From Pseudomonas sp. P7548 (GTDB taxonomy: Bacteria; Pseudomonadota; Gammaproteobacteria; Pseudomonadales; Pseudomonadaceae), in assembly GCF_013386585.1 (NCBI RefSeq), contig NZ_JACARO010000077.1:1-64000 (forward strand): a DNA stretch of 64,000 nt. Reading direction: 5' to 3'. The notes below the pieces were generated by a model that was given only the letters and a program-made list of their open reading frames with translations, ran no database searches and was not told the DNA's origin. Below, in pieces: positions 35,968-44,651 of the stretch. The position numbers and the translations under genes are program-made. The stretch's first letter is position 1, and every line of letters begins with the position of its first letter.

Positions 35968-36310
35968 TCAGGCGCACATACACCGCGACGTTGATCAGCA
36001 ACACCACGGCCCCGAGCACCAGCTGAATGTTCGGGGTCAGACCGGCCGGGTAGATCATCGCCAGGATGTAGTGCTCGATAAAGCCGCCGCCATAACCGTC
36101 CTGGCCGGCCAGGTGGCGAAACAGGTTTTCCCAGCGGGTGAGTGGGCAGGGCAGGTGGAACACTTCCACGGCCACCCCCCACGCAGCGGCCGGTAGGTGC
36201 AGCCACATCACGCGCCGCCATTTGAGGGCCAGCAGGCCGCCAAACAACACGAACAGGATGAAGCACAGGTGGAACAGCACCAGGCCGTCGGCGGCTAATC
36301 GATAGAGCAT
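35954..36310 (-). CDS. DUF2784 membrane protein
   Basis: From ATG 36310 the 118-residue protein has three to four membrane segments, typical of DUF2784: LYRLAADGLVLFHLCFILFV, WRRVMWLHLPAAAWG, CPLTRWENLFRHLAG and GFIEHYILAMIYP. The function is unknown. Its 3' end overlaps the converging epimerase gene by 14 bases. Upstream in-frame starts run into the neighbouring LysR gene and are unlikely. Confidence 0.85.
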   Translation of the reverse strand: MLYRLAADGLVLFHLCFILFVLFGGLLALKWRRVMWLHLPAAAWGVAVEVFHLPCPLTRWENLFRHLAGQDGYGGGFIEHYILAMIYPAGLTPNIQLVLGAVVLLINVAVYVRLIRRP

Positions 36311-36341
36311 GTCGGGGTTCGCTGTTGAGGTTGGCCGGGCA

Positions 36342-37238
36342 TCAGGCGTTGAGTGCTTGTTGCAGGTAGTCGATGAACACGCGCAGCTTTTTCGGCGTGT
36401 TGCTGCGATTGAAGTAATACAGGTACAGCGCGCTGTGGGTGATCCAGTCACCCAGGACTTCCACCAGCTCACCGGATTGCAAGTAGGGCTCGACGCTGGA
36501 GCGTGCCACGTAGGCAAAGCCGAAGCCATCCAGTGCGCCGCGGATCATCAGCTCGATGTCGTTGGTGGCCAGCCGGCCCTTCACTGTCACCCGCAGCGGC
36601 TTGCCGTTCTTTTCAAAGTCCCAGCGGTGCAGCAGGCCGGTTTGGGCGCTGCGGTAGTTGACGCATTCATGCTCCAGCAAATCATGGGGATGGGTCGGTA
36701 CGCTGCGGCCCTGCAAATAGCCCGGGGTGGCGACGATCACAAAGCGTAGCTGCCGGGCCACGGGGATCACCACCATGTCCTCGGCCAGCACGTGGTCGTA
36801 GCGGATACCCGCATCAAACCCCTGGGCGACGATGTCCACCAAGGCGTTATCCACCGCCACTTCCAGGTTGATCCCCGGGTGTTTGCGCAAGAACCCTTGC
36901 AGCAACGGCTGCAACACCATGCGGCTGGCGGTGGAGGGCACGTTCAGGCGCAAGGTGCCGCTGGCCTCGACGGTGGCGGCGGCGACGCTGTGCAAGCTGG
37001 TGTGCAGTTCTTCGAGCAGCGGGGTGATGCGTTCAACCAGCTGTGCACCGGCTTCGGTGAGGCTGACGCTGCGGGTGGTGCGGTTGAGCAAGCGCACGCC
37101 CAGCTGTTTTTCCAGGGCACCGACCCGCTGGCTCACGGTGGAAACCGACAGGCTCACGGCATCGGCCGCCTGGGTGAAACTCTTGGCGCGCGCGACCTGC
37201 AGGAACAGTCGCAATTGCTGGAAATCCGGCGTGTCCAT
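36342..37238 (-). CDS. LysR-family regulator
   Basis: This 298-residue protein has the helix-turn-helix KSFTQAADAVSLSVSTVSQR (about residues 18-37), ALEKQLGVRLLNRTTRSVSLTEAG and a LysR effector domain. It is divergent from the SDR gene at 37337, which it probably controls. It belongs to the DsdC/CrgA-like branch common in Pseudomonas. Confidence 0.88.
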   Translation of the reverse strand: MDTPDFQQLRLFLQVARAKSFTQAADAVSLSVSTVSQRVGALEKQLGVRLLNRTTRSVSLTEAGAQLVERITPLLEELHTSLHSVAAATVEASGTLRLNVPSTASRMVLQPLLQGFLRKHPGINLEVAVDNALVDIVAQGFDAGIRYDHVLAEDMVVIPVARQLRFVIVATPGYLQGRSVPTHPHDLLEHECVNYRSAQTGLLHRWDFEKNGKPLRVTVKGRLATNDIELMIRGALDGFGFAYVARSSVEPYLQSGELVEVLGDWITHSALYLYYFNRSNTPKKLRVFIDYLQQALNA

Positions 37239-37336
37239 TGTGTGGTTTTTCCGAAAGGGGCTTTTGGATTATGCATCTTTTTCACAATAACACCCACGCG
37301 CATACTTTTTTCACACCCCACGAGGAAAGCCCCTTC

Positions 37337-38185
37337 ATGACCCATTCCACCGCAAAATCTGTCTGGTTTATCACCGGTTGTTCCACCGGTTTCGGGCGCC
37401 AATTGGCCCTGCACACCCTCAGCCTCGGCTACCCGACGGTGGTCACCGCACGCAACCCGCAACAGGTGCAGGACATCGTCGCCGGTCACGAGCACAACGC
37501 GTTGGTAGTGGCACTGGACGTGACCGACCAGGCCCAGGTCGAAGCGGCGGTGCAAGCGGCACAAGCGCACTTCGGACGCATCGATGTGCTGGTCAACAAC
37601 GCCGGTATTGGCTACTTCGGCGCGCTGGAAGAAAGTGACCTGGCTGAAGTACGCCGCATGTTCGACATCAACTTCTGGGGCCTCAGCGCCATGACCCGTG
37701 CGGTGTTGCCCGGCATGCGCGCTCGGCGCTCGGGCACCGTGGTGAACATCTCTTCGGTGGGCGGGATTGCGGCGTTCCCGTCCCTGAGTTTCTACAATGC
37801 CACCAAGTTCGCGGTGGAAGGATTGTCTGAAGCATTGGCAGGAGAAGTCGCCCCGCTGGGGATCAAGGTGCTGCTGGTGGAACCGGGCCCATTCCGCACC
37901 GACTGGGCCGGGCGCTCGGCCAATGAGGCCCCGCATGCCATCGACGACTACCGCGAGACGGCGGCGGCACGCGCCGGCCGGGTGCGCAGCTACAGCGGCA
38001 AACAACCGGGTGACCCGGTGCGCGCGGCCCTTGCCATTGTCCAGGCGGTGGAGGCTGAGCAGCCCCCCTTGCGCTTGCTGTTGGGCAAGGCCGCGCTGGG
38101 GTTCGCACGCACCAAGGTCGAGGCATTGAGCGCTGACTTCGACGCGTGGGCTGAGGTGACTGAGGGGGCGGATTTCCCCGAGTAA
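37337..38185 (+). CDS. SDR-family oxidoreductase
   Basis: The ATG at 37337, with GAGGAAAG upstream, gives 282 residues. Cofactor motif: TGCSTGFGRQLA (residues about 13-24). Other SDR motifs are NNAGIGYFG, the active-site SFYNATKFAVEG (Tyr-x-x-x-Lys) and VEPGPFRTDW. It resembles the large group of classical SDRs paired with LysR regulators. The substrate is unknown. Confidence 0.9.
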   Translation: MTHSTAKSVWFITGCSTGFGRQLALHTLSLGYPTVVTARNPQQVQDIVAGHEHNALVVALDVTDQAQVEAAVQAAQAHFGRIDVLVNNAGIGYFGALEESDLAEVRRMFDINFWGLSAMTRAVLPGMRARRSGTVVNISSVGGIAAFPSLSFYNATKFAVEGLSEALAGEVAPLGIKVLLVEPGPFRTDWAGRSANEAPHAIDDYRETAAARAGRVRSYSGKQPGDPVRAALAIVQAVEAEQPPLRLLLGKAALGFARTKVEALSADFDAWAEVTEGADFPE

Positions 38186-38290
38186 GGCCTTGGGAAACAG
38201 CACATCGATGGTCACAACGGTTGCTTGCAAGAGAGCCGGGCCGTTATTGTGCTGAATCCTTTTAGTCCTTCCCCCCAAGGATCTGTTGTG

Positions 38291-38977
38291 ATGAACGCAC
38301 CGCGTACCGCCGGCCCGATCAAGGCCGTGATTTTCGATATGGACGGTTTGTTGCTGGATACAGAAGGCATCTACACCGAAGTCACGCAGATCATCGCCGA
38401 ACGCTACGGCCGTACCTATGACTGGGGGATCAAGCAGCACATCATCGGGCGTGGCGCCCAGGACCTGGCCGACTACGTGGTCAAGGCCTTGGACCTGCCG
38501 ATCACCCCGGCTGAGTTCCTGACCATCCGCGAACCGCTGATGAGCGAGCGTTTCCCCAAGGCCCTGGGCATGCCCGGCGCAGAAGCGCTGGTGCGGCATT
38601 TGAAAGCGCACAACATTCCGATTGCCGTGGGCACCAGTTCGTCGCGCCATTCGTTCGGCCACAAGACCACCTTGCACCGCGAGTGGTTTGGCCTGTTCGA
38701 CACCATCGTCACCGCCGATGACCCGGAAGTCGGCGCGGCCAAACCCGCGCCGGACATCTTCCTTACCGCCGCCCGCCGTCTGGGCGTTGCACCCGAGGAT
38801 TGCCTGGTGTTCGAAGACTCGCCGTTCGGCGTCACCGCCGCCAAGGCCGCCCACATGACCGCCATCGCCGTGCCGGACGAAGCCATGGCCGACAGCAAGT
38901 ACCACCACGCTGACCAGATCATCCGCAAACTTGCGGACTTCGACCTGGCGGCCTACGGATTGCCACCACGGGATTGA
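38291..38977 (+). CDS. HAD-superfamily hydrolase, beta-phosphoglucomutase-like
   Basis: From ATG 38291 (228 residues) the HAD motifs are complete: FDMDGLLLDTEG (nucleophile Asp), GTSSSRHSFGHKT (motif II), KPAPDIFLTAARRLG (motif III Lys) and CLVFEDSPFGVTAAKAA (motif IV). The cap domain puts it in the IA group with pseudouridine-5'-phosphatase and phosphoglucomutase-like phosphatases. The substrate is unknown. Confidence 0.88.
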   Translation: MNAPRTAGPIKAVIFDMDGLLLDTEGIYTEVTQIIAERYGRTYDWGIKQHIIGRGAQDLADYVVKALDLPITPAEFLTIREPLMSERFPKALGMPGAEALVRHLKAHNIPIAVGTSSSRHSFGHKTTLHREWFGLFDTIVTADDPEVGAAKPAPDIFLTAARRLGVAPEDCLVFEDSPFGVTAAKAAHMTAIAVPDEAMADSKYHHADQIIRKLADFDLAAYGLPPRD

Positions 38978-38995
38978 TTGAACGCAGTCAAAAAA

Positions 38996-39085
38996 TGTGG
39001 GAGCGGGCTTGCTCGCGAATACGGGGTGTCAGTCGATAAAAATGTCAACTGACCCACCGTATTCGCGGGCAAGCCCGCTCCCACA
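38996..39085. repeat. REPIN, type A
   Basis: TGTGGGAGCGGGCTTGC and its complement around a 45-base loop; the right arm carries one change (GCGGGCAAGC). Confidence 0.9.
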
Positions 39086-39111
39086 TTGTGTTGTGCAGTG
39101 TTCCTGAAGTC

Positions 39112-39858
39112 TTAGGCGCTGAAGCCGCCATCAATGGTCAGGCTGGCACCGGTGATGTAGCCGGCCTCCGGGCCTGCCAGGTAGGCAACGAAGCTGGCAA
39201 TTTCTTCAACATGCCCATACCGACCCACCGCCATCAACCCAATCAGACTCTCGGCAAAATCACTGTCAGCCGGGTTCATGTCCGTGTCCACCGGCCCAGG
39301 TTGCACGTTGTTGATGGTAATGCCCCGTGGCCCCAGGTCCCGCGCCAGGCCCTTGGTCAACCCCACCAGTGCCGCCTTGCTCATCGCGTACGGGCCACCA
39401 CCGCCAAAGGGCATGCGCTCGGCGTTGGTGCTGCCGATGTTGATCACCCGGCCTCCATCCCCCATGTGCTTGGCCGCTTCCTGGGTGGCGATGAACACGC
39501 TGCGCACGTTGATTGCCAGGGTCTGGTCGAAGTCTTCCAGTTTGAAGTCTTGCAGTGGCGCGATGGCCAGCACACCCGCGTTGTTCACCAGGATGTCCAG
39601 GCGGCCAAAGGCTTCGACGGTTTTGTTGACCGCGTTGCGGATCGCCTCGGCGTCGGCGCTGTCGGCACGAATCGCCAGGGCTTTGCCGCCTTCGCTGATC
39701 ACGCTGTTCTGCAACTCTTCGGCCTTGGCAGCCGAGCTCACGTAGGTAAAGGCAACCGCTGCACCTTGGGCGGCGAGACGTTTGACGATGGCGGCGCCGA
39801 TGCCGCGGGAACCGCCTTGAATCAAGGCGACTTTGCCGCTGAGGTTGTGTGTGGTCAT
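39112..39858 (-). CDS. SDR-family oxidoreductase (3-oxoacyl-ACP reductase type)
   Basis: The 248-residue protein has the NADPH motif QGGSRGIGAAIVK, NNAGVLAIAP, the catalytic YAMSKAALVGLTKG and the C-terminal GASLTIDGGF. It resembles FabG-like reductases. A LysR regulator is divergent across a 126-base gap and probably responds to the substrate. The substrate is unknown. Confidence 0.9.
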   Translation of the reverse strand: MTTHNLSGKVALIQGGSRGIGAAIVKRLAAQGAAVAFTYVSSAAKAEELQNSVISEGGKALAIRADSADAEAIRNAVNKTVEAFGRLDILVNNAGVLAIAPLQDFKLEDFDQTLAINVRSVFIATQEAAKHMGDGGRVINIGSTNAERMPFGGGGPYAMSKAALVGLTKGLARDLGPRGITINNVQPGPVDTDMNPADSDFAESLIGLMAVGRYGHVEEIASFVAYLAGPEAGYITGASLTIDGGFSA

Positions 39859-39984
39859 GTCGATCTCCTAGCTGTTCAAGGCGGAATGCCTTGTTGATGG
39901 CGCCGAGTATCAACCTCACCCCGGTACACCGGTAGACCGCGATTGCTATAGTCTGTGTAAACCAAAAGTTTAGAGTGGGGCGTT

Positions 39985-40908
39985 ATGGAGAGCTTTGGCA
40001 GTATCGAATGCTTTGTGCGCAGTGCCGAAGGTGGCAGCTTCGCCGAAGCTGCCCGGCACCTGAGCCTCACCCCGGCAGCGGTGGGCAAGAGTGTCGCCAA
40101 GCTTGAGGCGCGCCTGGGTGTGCGGCTGTTCCAGCGTAGTACACGGCGCCTGACCCTGACCGAAGCTGGCAAACTGTTTCTCGAAGAAGTCAGCGGCAGC
40201 CTCACCACCATCCAGAATGCCGTGGCTAACCTGGCCAGCGCCGAAGGCCGGCCGGTGGGGACGCTCAAGGTCAGCATGGGCACGGTGTTCGGCAACCGTT
40301 ACGTGGTGCCGCTGCTGGGGGAGTTCATGAGGCGGTTTCCGGACATCAGCCCGGACTGGCATTTCGATAACCGCCAGGTCGACCTGATCGGCCAGGGCTT
40401 CGATGCCGCCATTGGCGGGGGCTTTGAGTTGCCCCAGGGCGTGGTGGCGCGCAAGCTCACCCCGGCGCATCGGGTGTTGGTGGCGGCGCCGAGCTACCTG
40501 GCGCAACGCCCGTCGGTCAAGGTGCCGGAAGACCTGGCGCGCTGCGCGGGCATCCTGATCCGTTCACCGCAGACCGGGCGCATCCGCACCTGGCAACTGA
40601 CCGGCCGCGACCGCGAACAGCGCCCGCTGGCGCTCAAGCCCGGCATGACCATGAGCGACTCCGAAGCCGCCTGCTGCGCCAGCGCCCAGGGTTTAGGCAT
40701 TGCGCTGGTGAGCATGCCGATGGCGGTGCCGTTTCTCGACAGCGGCGCGGTGGTGCGGGTGCTGCCCGGTTGGTATGTCGACGATGGCAATATTTCCATT
40801 TACTACGCCGAACATAAACTGCTGCCCGGCAAGACCCGGGCGTTTGTGGACTTCATCATCGAGCAATTTGCCGAGCGGCGGTTGGGCCAGCGATTCAGCG
40901 CGGTTTGA
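39985..40908 (+). CDS. LysR-family regulator
   Basis: The 307-residue protein has the helix-turn-helix GSFAEAARHLSLTPAAVGKS (about residues 15-34) and a standard effector domain ending RAFVDFIIEQFAERRL. It is divergent from the SDR gene at 39112. It is CrgA-like, a group often regulating SDR or quinone-reductase genes. Confidence 0.88.
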   Translation: MESFGSIECFVRSAEGGSFAEAARHLSLTPAAVGKSVAKLEARLGVRLFQRSTRRLTLTEAGKLFLEEVSGSLTTIQNAVANLASAEGRPVGTLKVSMGTVFGNRYVVPLLGEFMRRFPDISPDWHFDNRQVDLIGQGFDAAIGGGFELPQGVVARKLTPAHRVLVAAPSYLAQRPSVKVPEDLARCAGILIRSPQTGRIRTWQLTGRDREQRPLALKPGMTMSDSEAACCASAQGLGIALVSMPMAVPFLDSGAVVRVLPGWYVDDGNISIYYAEHKLLPGKTRAFVDFIIEQFAERRLGQRFSAV

Positions 40909-40933
40909 GCATGGCCGTAGACCGCGGTGCGGC

Positions 40934-41000
40934 CATCGCAGGCAAGCCAGCTCCCACAGGGAAATGCGATTCCCTGTGGGAGCCGGGCTTGCCCGCGATG
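40934..41000. repeat. Head-to-head REP pair with palindromic linker
   Basis: The right half comes first (CATCGCAGGCAAGCCAGC), then TCCCACAGGGAAATGCGATTCCC, then a left half starting TGTGGGAGCCGGGCTTGCCC. This is the reverse order of a REPIN. The linker is itself partly palindromic (GGGAA/TTCCC). Confidence 0.8.
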
Positions 41001-41013
41001 CAGGCGACTCGGT

Positions 41014-41742
41014 CTACCGCCCGAACTGACCCGGCCAGCCAATGACTTTCTTCGGCCTCGGTGTCGCATAGGTGCGGACCTTCGACGTCGACAACCCCAG
41101 CCGCACCAACGATTCGGCAATGGTCACCGCCGCCGTCACCCCGTCCACCACCGGCACGCCGGTGCGCTGGCGGATCTGTTCATCCAGCCCGGCCATGCCG
41201 CCGCAACCCAGGCAGATCACCTCAGCCTTGTCTTCGCTGATGGCCAGCTCCGCCTGGCGCACGATGGCTTGCATGGCGGCCAGCGGGTCTTCTTCCAGCT
41301 CCAGCACCGCCATGCCGCTGGCCCGTACCGAGGCGCAGCGCTGGTAAAGCCCGGCCAGTTTCAGGCGGTCTTCGATCAGCGGCACGGTACGGTCCAGGGT
41401 GGTGACCACCGAGTAGGCGTGTCCCAGGAACATCGCGGTGCTGGCGGCGGCTTCCGTGATGTCCACCACCGGCACGTTCAGCAGCTCCTGCAAGCCTTCG
41501 CGGCCGTGCTCGCCATACCCGGCCTGGATCACCGCATCAAACGGCTGGTCGTAGGCCATCACCCGGTCCATCACCGCGATGGCTGCCAGGTAACTTTCAA
41601 AATTGCCCTCCACCGATTCCGCGCCGAAGTAGGGGGTAAGCCCGACGATCTCGGTTCCCGGCGCAGCCACGGCCCGCGCTTGCTGGGCGATGGTGTCGGT
41701 GATGGATTCGGTGGTGTTGACGTTGACCACGAGGATACGCAT
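41014..41742 (-). CDS. Asp/Glu/hydantoin racemase-like protein
   Basis: From ATG 41742 the product has 242 residues. It starts MRILVVNVNTTESITDTI and has the second racemase cysteine motif ICLGCGGMAG (Cys180). The segment where the first catalytic cysteine is normally found reads AGYGEHGREG (about residues 74-83) and has no cysteine. It is cotranscribed with the upstream NCS1 permease, 13 bases away, so a role in hydantoin, allantoin or a related nitrogen compound is likely, though true racemase activity is doubtful. Confidence 0.8.
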   Translation of the reverse strand: MRILVVNVNTTESITDTIAQQARAVAAPGTEIVGLTPYFGAESVEGNFESYLAAIAVMDRVMAYDQPFDAVIQAGYGEHGREGLQELLNVPVVDITEAAASTAMFLGHAYSVVTTLDRTVPLIEDRLKLAGLYQRCASVRASGMAVLELEEDPLAAMQAIVRQAELAISEDKAEVICLGCGGMAGLDEQIRQRTGVPVVDGVTAAVTIAESLVRLGLSTSKVRTYATPRPKKVIGWPGQFGR

Positions 41743-41755
41743 GGAAAATCCTTGA

Positions 41756-43282
41756 TTAGTGACTGACGTTATCGACTGCAATGCTCTCGCCGCTGACATC
41801 GGCGTAGTACGGCTGGCGCTTGGCGATCAGCAGGTACAACAGCCCTGCAATACCGGCGCCAAACATCCAGGAGAACGGTGCGACGCTGGCAAAGCCCGGC
41901 AACAGCGCCAGCAGGATGGCGATCACCGCCGCTGGAATGAAGGCCGCCACCGCACGCAGGTTGACCCCACGGCTGTAGTAATAGGCGCCATGGGGGTCTT
42001 CGCTATACAGCTGCAGCACGTTTACCCGGCTTTTACGGATCAGCCAGTAATCGACCATGATCACCCCGTACAACGGCCCCAGCAGTGCGCCCAGGCCGGA
42101 GAGGAAATACACGATCACCAGCGGGCTGTTGTAGAGGTTCCACGGCAGGATCAGCACTGCCAGGGTCGCGCTGATCAACCCAGCGCGGCGGAAGTTCAGG
42201 TACTTGGGCGCCAGGTTGCTCAGCACAAAGGCGGGGGCGACGAAGTTGGCCATGATGTTCACCGCCACGGTGACGATCAAAAAGGCCAGGCAGCCCAGCA
42301 CGAGGAAGAAGGTATTGGGGATAGCCGCGATGATTTCGGTCGGGCTTTCGATCACCCGGCCATTGAGCTGGAATTGCCCACCGCACAGCAGCACGGTGAT
42401 GGCGGCAAACACCAGGATATTCACCGGCAGGCCCCAGAAGTTGCCGACCTGGATGGTCTTGCGACACGGCGAGGAGCGGGCGAAATCGCAGAAATTTAGG
42501 ATCAGCGTGCCGTAGATGGTCAGCCACAGCGCGCCACCGGCGAAGATGTTGCGCCACATCTCGCCGCCGCTCAGCGGTTCGCGAACCGACCAGGCAATGT
42601 TCCCACCCACCTGGAAGTACATCCAACCGGCCAGTGAAGCCACCGTCACCAGAATCACCGGCCCGGCGAAAGCTTCATAACGGCGCACCATTTCCATGCC
42701 GTAGGCCAGAATCGCCAGCTGCACGAACCAGATCGTCACGAAACACGCCCAACCCAAGGTCGACAGGCCCAGGATCGAGTTGTGGTCATAGTCGGCAAAC
42801 CCGGGGTGAATCGCCGACAGCAGCACGCGGAAAACCACCGAAGCCAGGTAGGTTTGGATACCGAACCAGGCAATCGCGATCACCGCACGAATCAACGCCG
42901 GAATTTGCGCGCCGTGAATACCAAAACTGATCCGGCTGATCACCGGAAACGGCACGCCGGTCTTTTGCCCCATATACCCCGACAAGTTCATGAAGAAGTA
43001 CACCAATGCCGCGCCGATGCCCAAGGACAACAGAATTTGCCAGCCGCCCAGGCCTAGCGCATATAAGCCGATGGCGAAGGAGTAGTTGGCAATGTTGTGC
43101 ACGTCATTGGTCCACAACGCGAAAATGCTGTAGCGCCCCCAACGCCGGCCTTCCACTTTGGTGGGCGCCAGGTCCTTGTTGTGCAGGCGCGGGCTGAGCA
43201 CCAGCGGGCCGGGGCTGATGGCCTCGGGGTTCAGGGCGGAGGAGGGCAGATCCAGTGCGAGGTTCGATAGGCTTGTACGCAT
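41756..43282 (-). CDS. NCS1-family permease (hydantoin/allantoin/purine type)
   Basis: From ATG 43282 the protein has 508 residues and about twelve membrane segments. NCS1 signatures are visible: WTNDVHNIANYSFAIGL, KTGVPFPVISRISFGIHGA, FCDFARSSPCRKTIQVGNFWGLP and GPLYGVIMVDYWLIRK. It is close to Mhp1/HyuP-type symporters for hydantoins and related rings. A longer frame to 43366 overlaps the proposed operator region and lacks a ribosome site. It is the first gene of a two-gene operon with the racemase-like gene. Confidence 0.9.
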   Translation of the reverse strand: MRTSLSNLALDLPSSALNPEAISPGPLVLSPRLHNKDLAPTKVEGRRWGRYSIFALWTNDVHNIANYSFAIGLYALGLGGWQILLSLGIGAALVYFFMNLSGYMGQKTGVPFPVISRISFGIHGAQIPALIRAVIAIAWFGIQTYLASVVFRVLLSAIHPGFADYDHNSILGLSTLGWACFVTIWFVQLAILAYGMEMVRRYEAFAGPVILVTVASLAGWMYFQVGGNIAWSVREPLSGGEMWRNIFAGGALWLTIYGTLILNFCDFARSSPCRKTIQVGNFWGLPVNILVFAAITVLLCGGQFQLNGRVIESPTEIIAAIPNTFFLVLGCLAFLIVTVAVNIMANFVAPAFVLSNLAPKYLNFRRAGLISATLAVLILPWNLYNSPLVIVYFLSGLGALLGPLYGVIMVDYWLIRKSRVNVLQLYSEDPHGAYYYSRGVNLRAVAAFIPAAVIAILLALLPGFASVAPFSWMFGAGIAGLLYLLIAKRQPYYADVSGESIAVDNVSH

Positions 43283-43349
43283 TCCGGCAAGCTCCAGCGC
43301 ATCTGCAGACAAGCCGCGGATGGCAAAGTGTATGTATGTTTTGTATTTA

Positions 43350-43359
43350 TTGTATACAA
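43350..43359. promoter_or_regulatory. Perfect palindrome TTGTATACAA before the permease gene
   Basis: A ten-base perfect palindrome lies just downstream of the predicted start of transcription. It resembles GntR-type operators and could block early elongation. The regulator is not in the window. Confidence 0.5.
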
Positions 43360-43375
43360 AGCGCATTTCACCTTA

Positions 43376-43391
43376 AGCCACATGCGTGCCA
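43376..43391 (-). promoter_or_regulatory. Sigma-54-type promoter of the NCS1 operon
   Basis: On the minus strand TGGCACG-CATG-TGGCT matches the consensus TGGCACG-N4-TTGCW with a single change, and the invariant GG and GC are exactly twelve bases apart. The predicted start of transcription is near 43365, 83 bases before the permease ATG. Nitrogen control is expected. Confidence 0.6.
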
Positions 43392-43643
43392 GTTTTCGAT
43401 CTATGAAAACATCGGCTAATTTCGTTTTTGTAGGTGTTTTTAATAACTTGCTGAATTAGAAGAAATATAAATTGACCGATTGAACAGGTATTTATTTTTC
43501 AACGGGAAGAGGGCGATTCGAGATGAGAAAGAATAGAAGGTGGGAGGTGTTACGTAATGGTGCGGTCGAATAAAAATTGCACACATAAATGGCACCGATG
43601 GTTACATTTGTGTGTACACCTCTAATAACCACTGCAAAACAAA
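43392..43643. other. AT-rich intergenic stretch
   Basis: No gene was seen. Base composition is clearly more AT-rich than the surroundings. It should hold upstream activator sites for the sigma-54-type promoter; I could not identify a clear NtrC site. Confidence 0.5.
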
Positions 43644-43732
43644 TGCGGGAGCGGGCTTGCTCGCGAATGCGGTGCATCAGTTGAAACATTCTTCACTGAT
43701 ACACCGCATTCGCGAGCAAACCCGCTCCCACA
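43644..43732. repeat. REPIN, type A
   Basis: TGCGGGAGCGGGCTTGC and its complement, with one change in each arm. Confidence 0.88.
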
Positions 43733-43765
43733 AAAGCCGACGCCACATTGTTTACCGCATCAGCT

Positions 43766-44500
43766 TCAAGCCTTGCTGATGATATTCCCCGCATGCAACC
43801 CACACTCTTTCTGCGTGTCTTCTTCCCACCACCAGCGGCCTTCGCGCTCGTGCTGGTTGGGCAGTACCGGGCGGGTGCACGGCTCGCAGCCGATGCTGAT
43901 GAACCCTCGCTCGTGCAGGCTGTTGTAGGGCAGCTCCAGCATGCGGATGTAACCCCAGATCTCCTCGCTGGTCATCTGCGCCAGCGGGTTGAACTTGTAC
44001 AGGGTGCGCTCCGGAGTCGAGAAGGCCGTGTCGATTTCCAGCGCCGCGACCTGGCTGCGGGTACCGGGGCTCTGGTCGCGGCGCTGGCCGGTGGCCCAGG
44101 CGCTGACGCCCGAGAGCTTGCGGCGCAGTGGCTCGATCTTGCGCACGCCGCAGCATTCGCCATGGCCGTCCTTGTAGAAGCTGAACAGGCCTTTCTCTTT
44201 GACGAAGGGCTCCAGCTTGCTCTGGTCCGGCGAGATCAACTCGATGTCGATCTTGTAGAAGTCGCGCACCTGCTCGATGAACCGGTAGGTTTCCGGGTGC
44301 AGGCGGCCGGTGTCGAGGCTGAACACTTTGACGTTCTTGTTCAGCTTCCAGGCCATGTCGACCAGCACCACGTCCTCGGCACCGCTGAAGGAAATCCACA
44401 GGTCATCGCCGAACTGGCTGAACGCCAGTTTGAGAATGTCCTGGGCAGATTTGTTGGCATAGGTCGCGGCGAGTTCAGCGACGTCGAAGGCTTGGTTCAT
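43766..44500 (-). CDS. cysH: Adenylylsulfate (APS) reductase, assimilatory
   Basis: The 244-residue enzyme reduces adenylylsulfate to sulfite in cysteine synthesis. Substrate-binding segments are [10 protein letters not shown] and [12 protein letters not shown]. The cysteine pair Cys116-Cys117 in GECCGVRK and Cys205/Cys208 in GCEPC bind the 4Fe-4S cluster that marks the APS (not PAPS) reductases of Pseudomonas. Catalytic Cys233 is in ECGLH. It is divergent from thrH. Confidence 0.95.
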   Translation of the reverse strand: MNQAFDVAELAATYANKSAQDILKLAFSQFGDDLWISFSGAEDVVLVDMAWKLNKNVKVFSLDTGRLHPETYRFIEQVRDFYKIDIELISPDQSKLEPFVKEKGLFSFYKDGHGECCGVRKIEPLRRKLSGVSAWATGQRRDQSPGTRSQVAALEIDTAFSTPERTLYKFNPLAQMTSEEIWGYIRMLELPYNSLHERGFISIGCEPCTRPVLPNQHEREGRWWWEEDTQKECGLHAGNIISKA

Positions 44501-44651
44501 CAGGACGGTTCCTACAGGTCAGTGGCGCTGAGCGCTCTATAGGGGAGCGATGGTATCAAAATCCGCCCTGCGTTGCGGCGGCGAGCTTGAATCGCTAGAG
44601 TTCGGCAGTCCTTTTGCTCGCTCAACTAACAACATCCAATGGGAGTGTCTT

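Noticed and set aside
43492-43689. 65-codon minus-strand frame in the AT-rich gap
   Set aside because: It includes part of a REPIN, has no ribosome site and no recognisable features.
44622-44640. Crc-type motif before thrH (AACTAACAACATC)
   Set aside because: The bases do not fit AAnAAnAA and the ribosome site lies further downstream.
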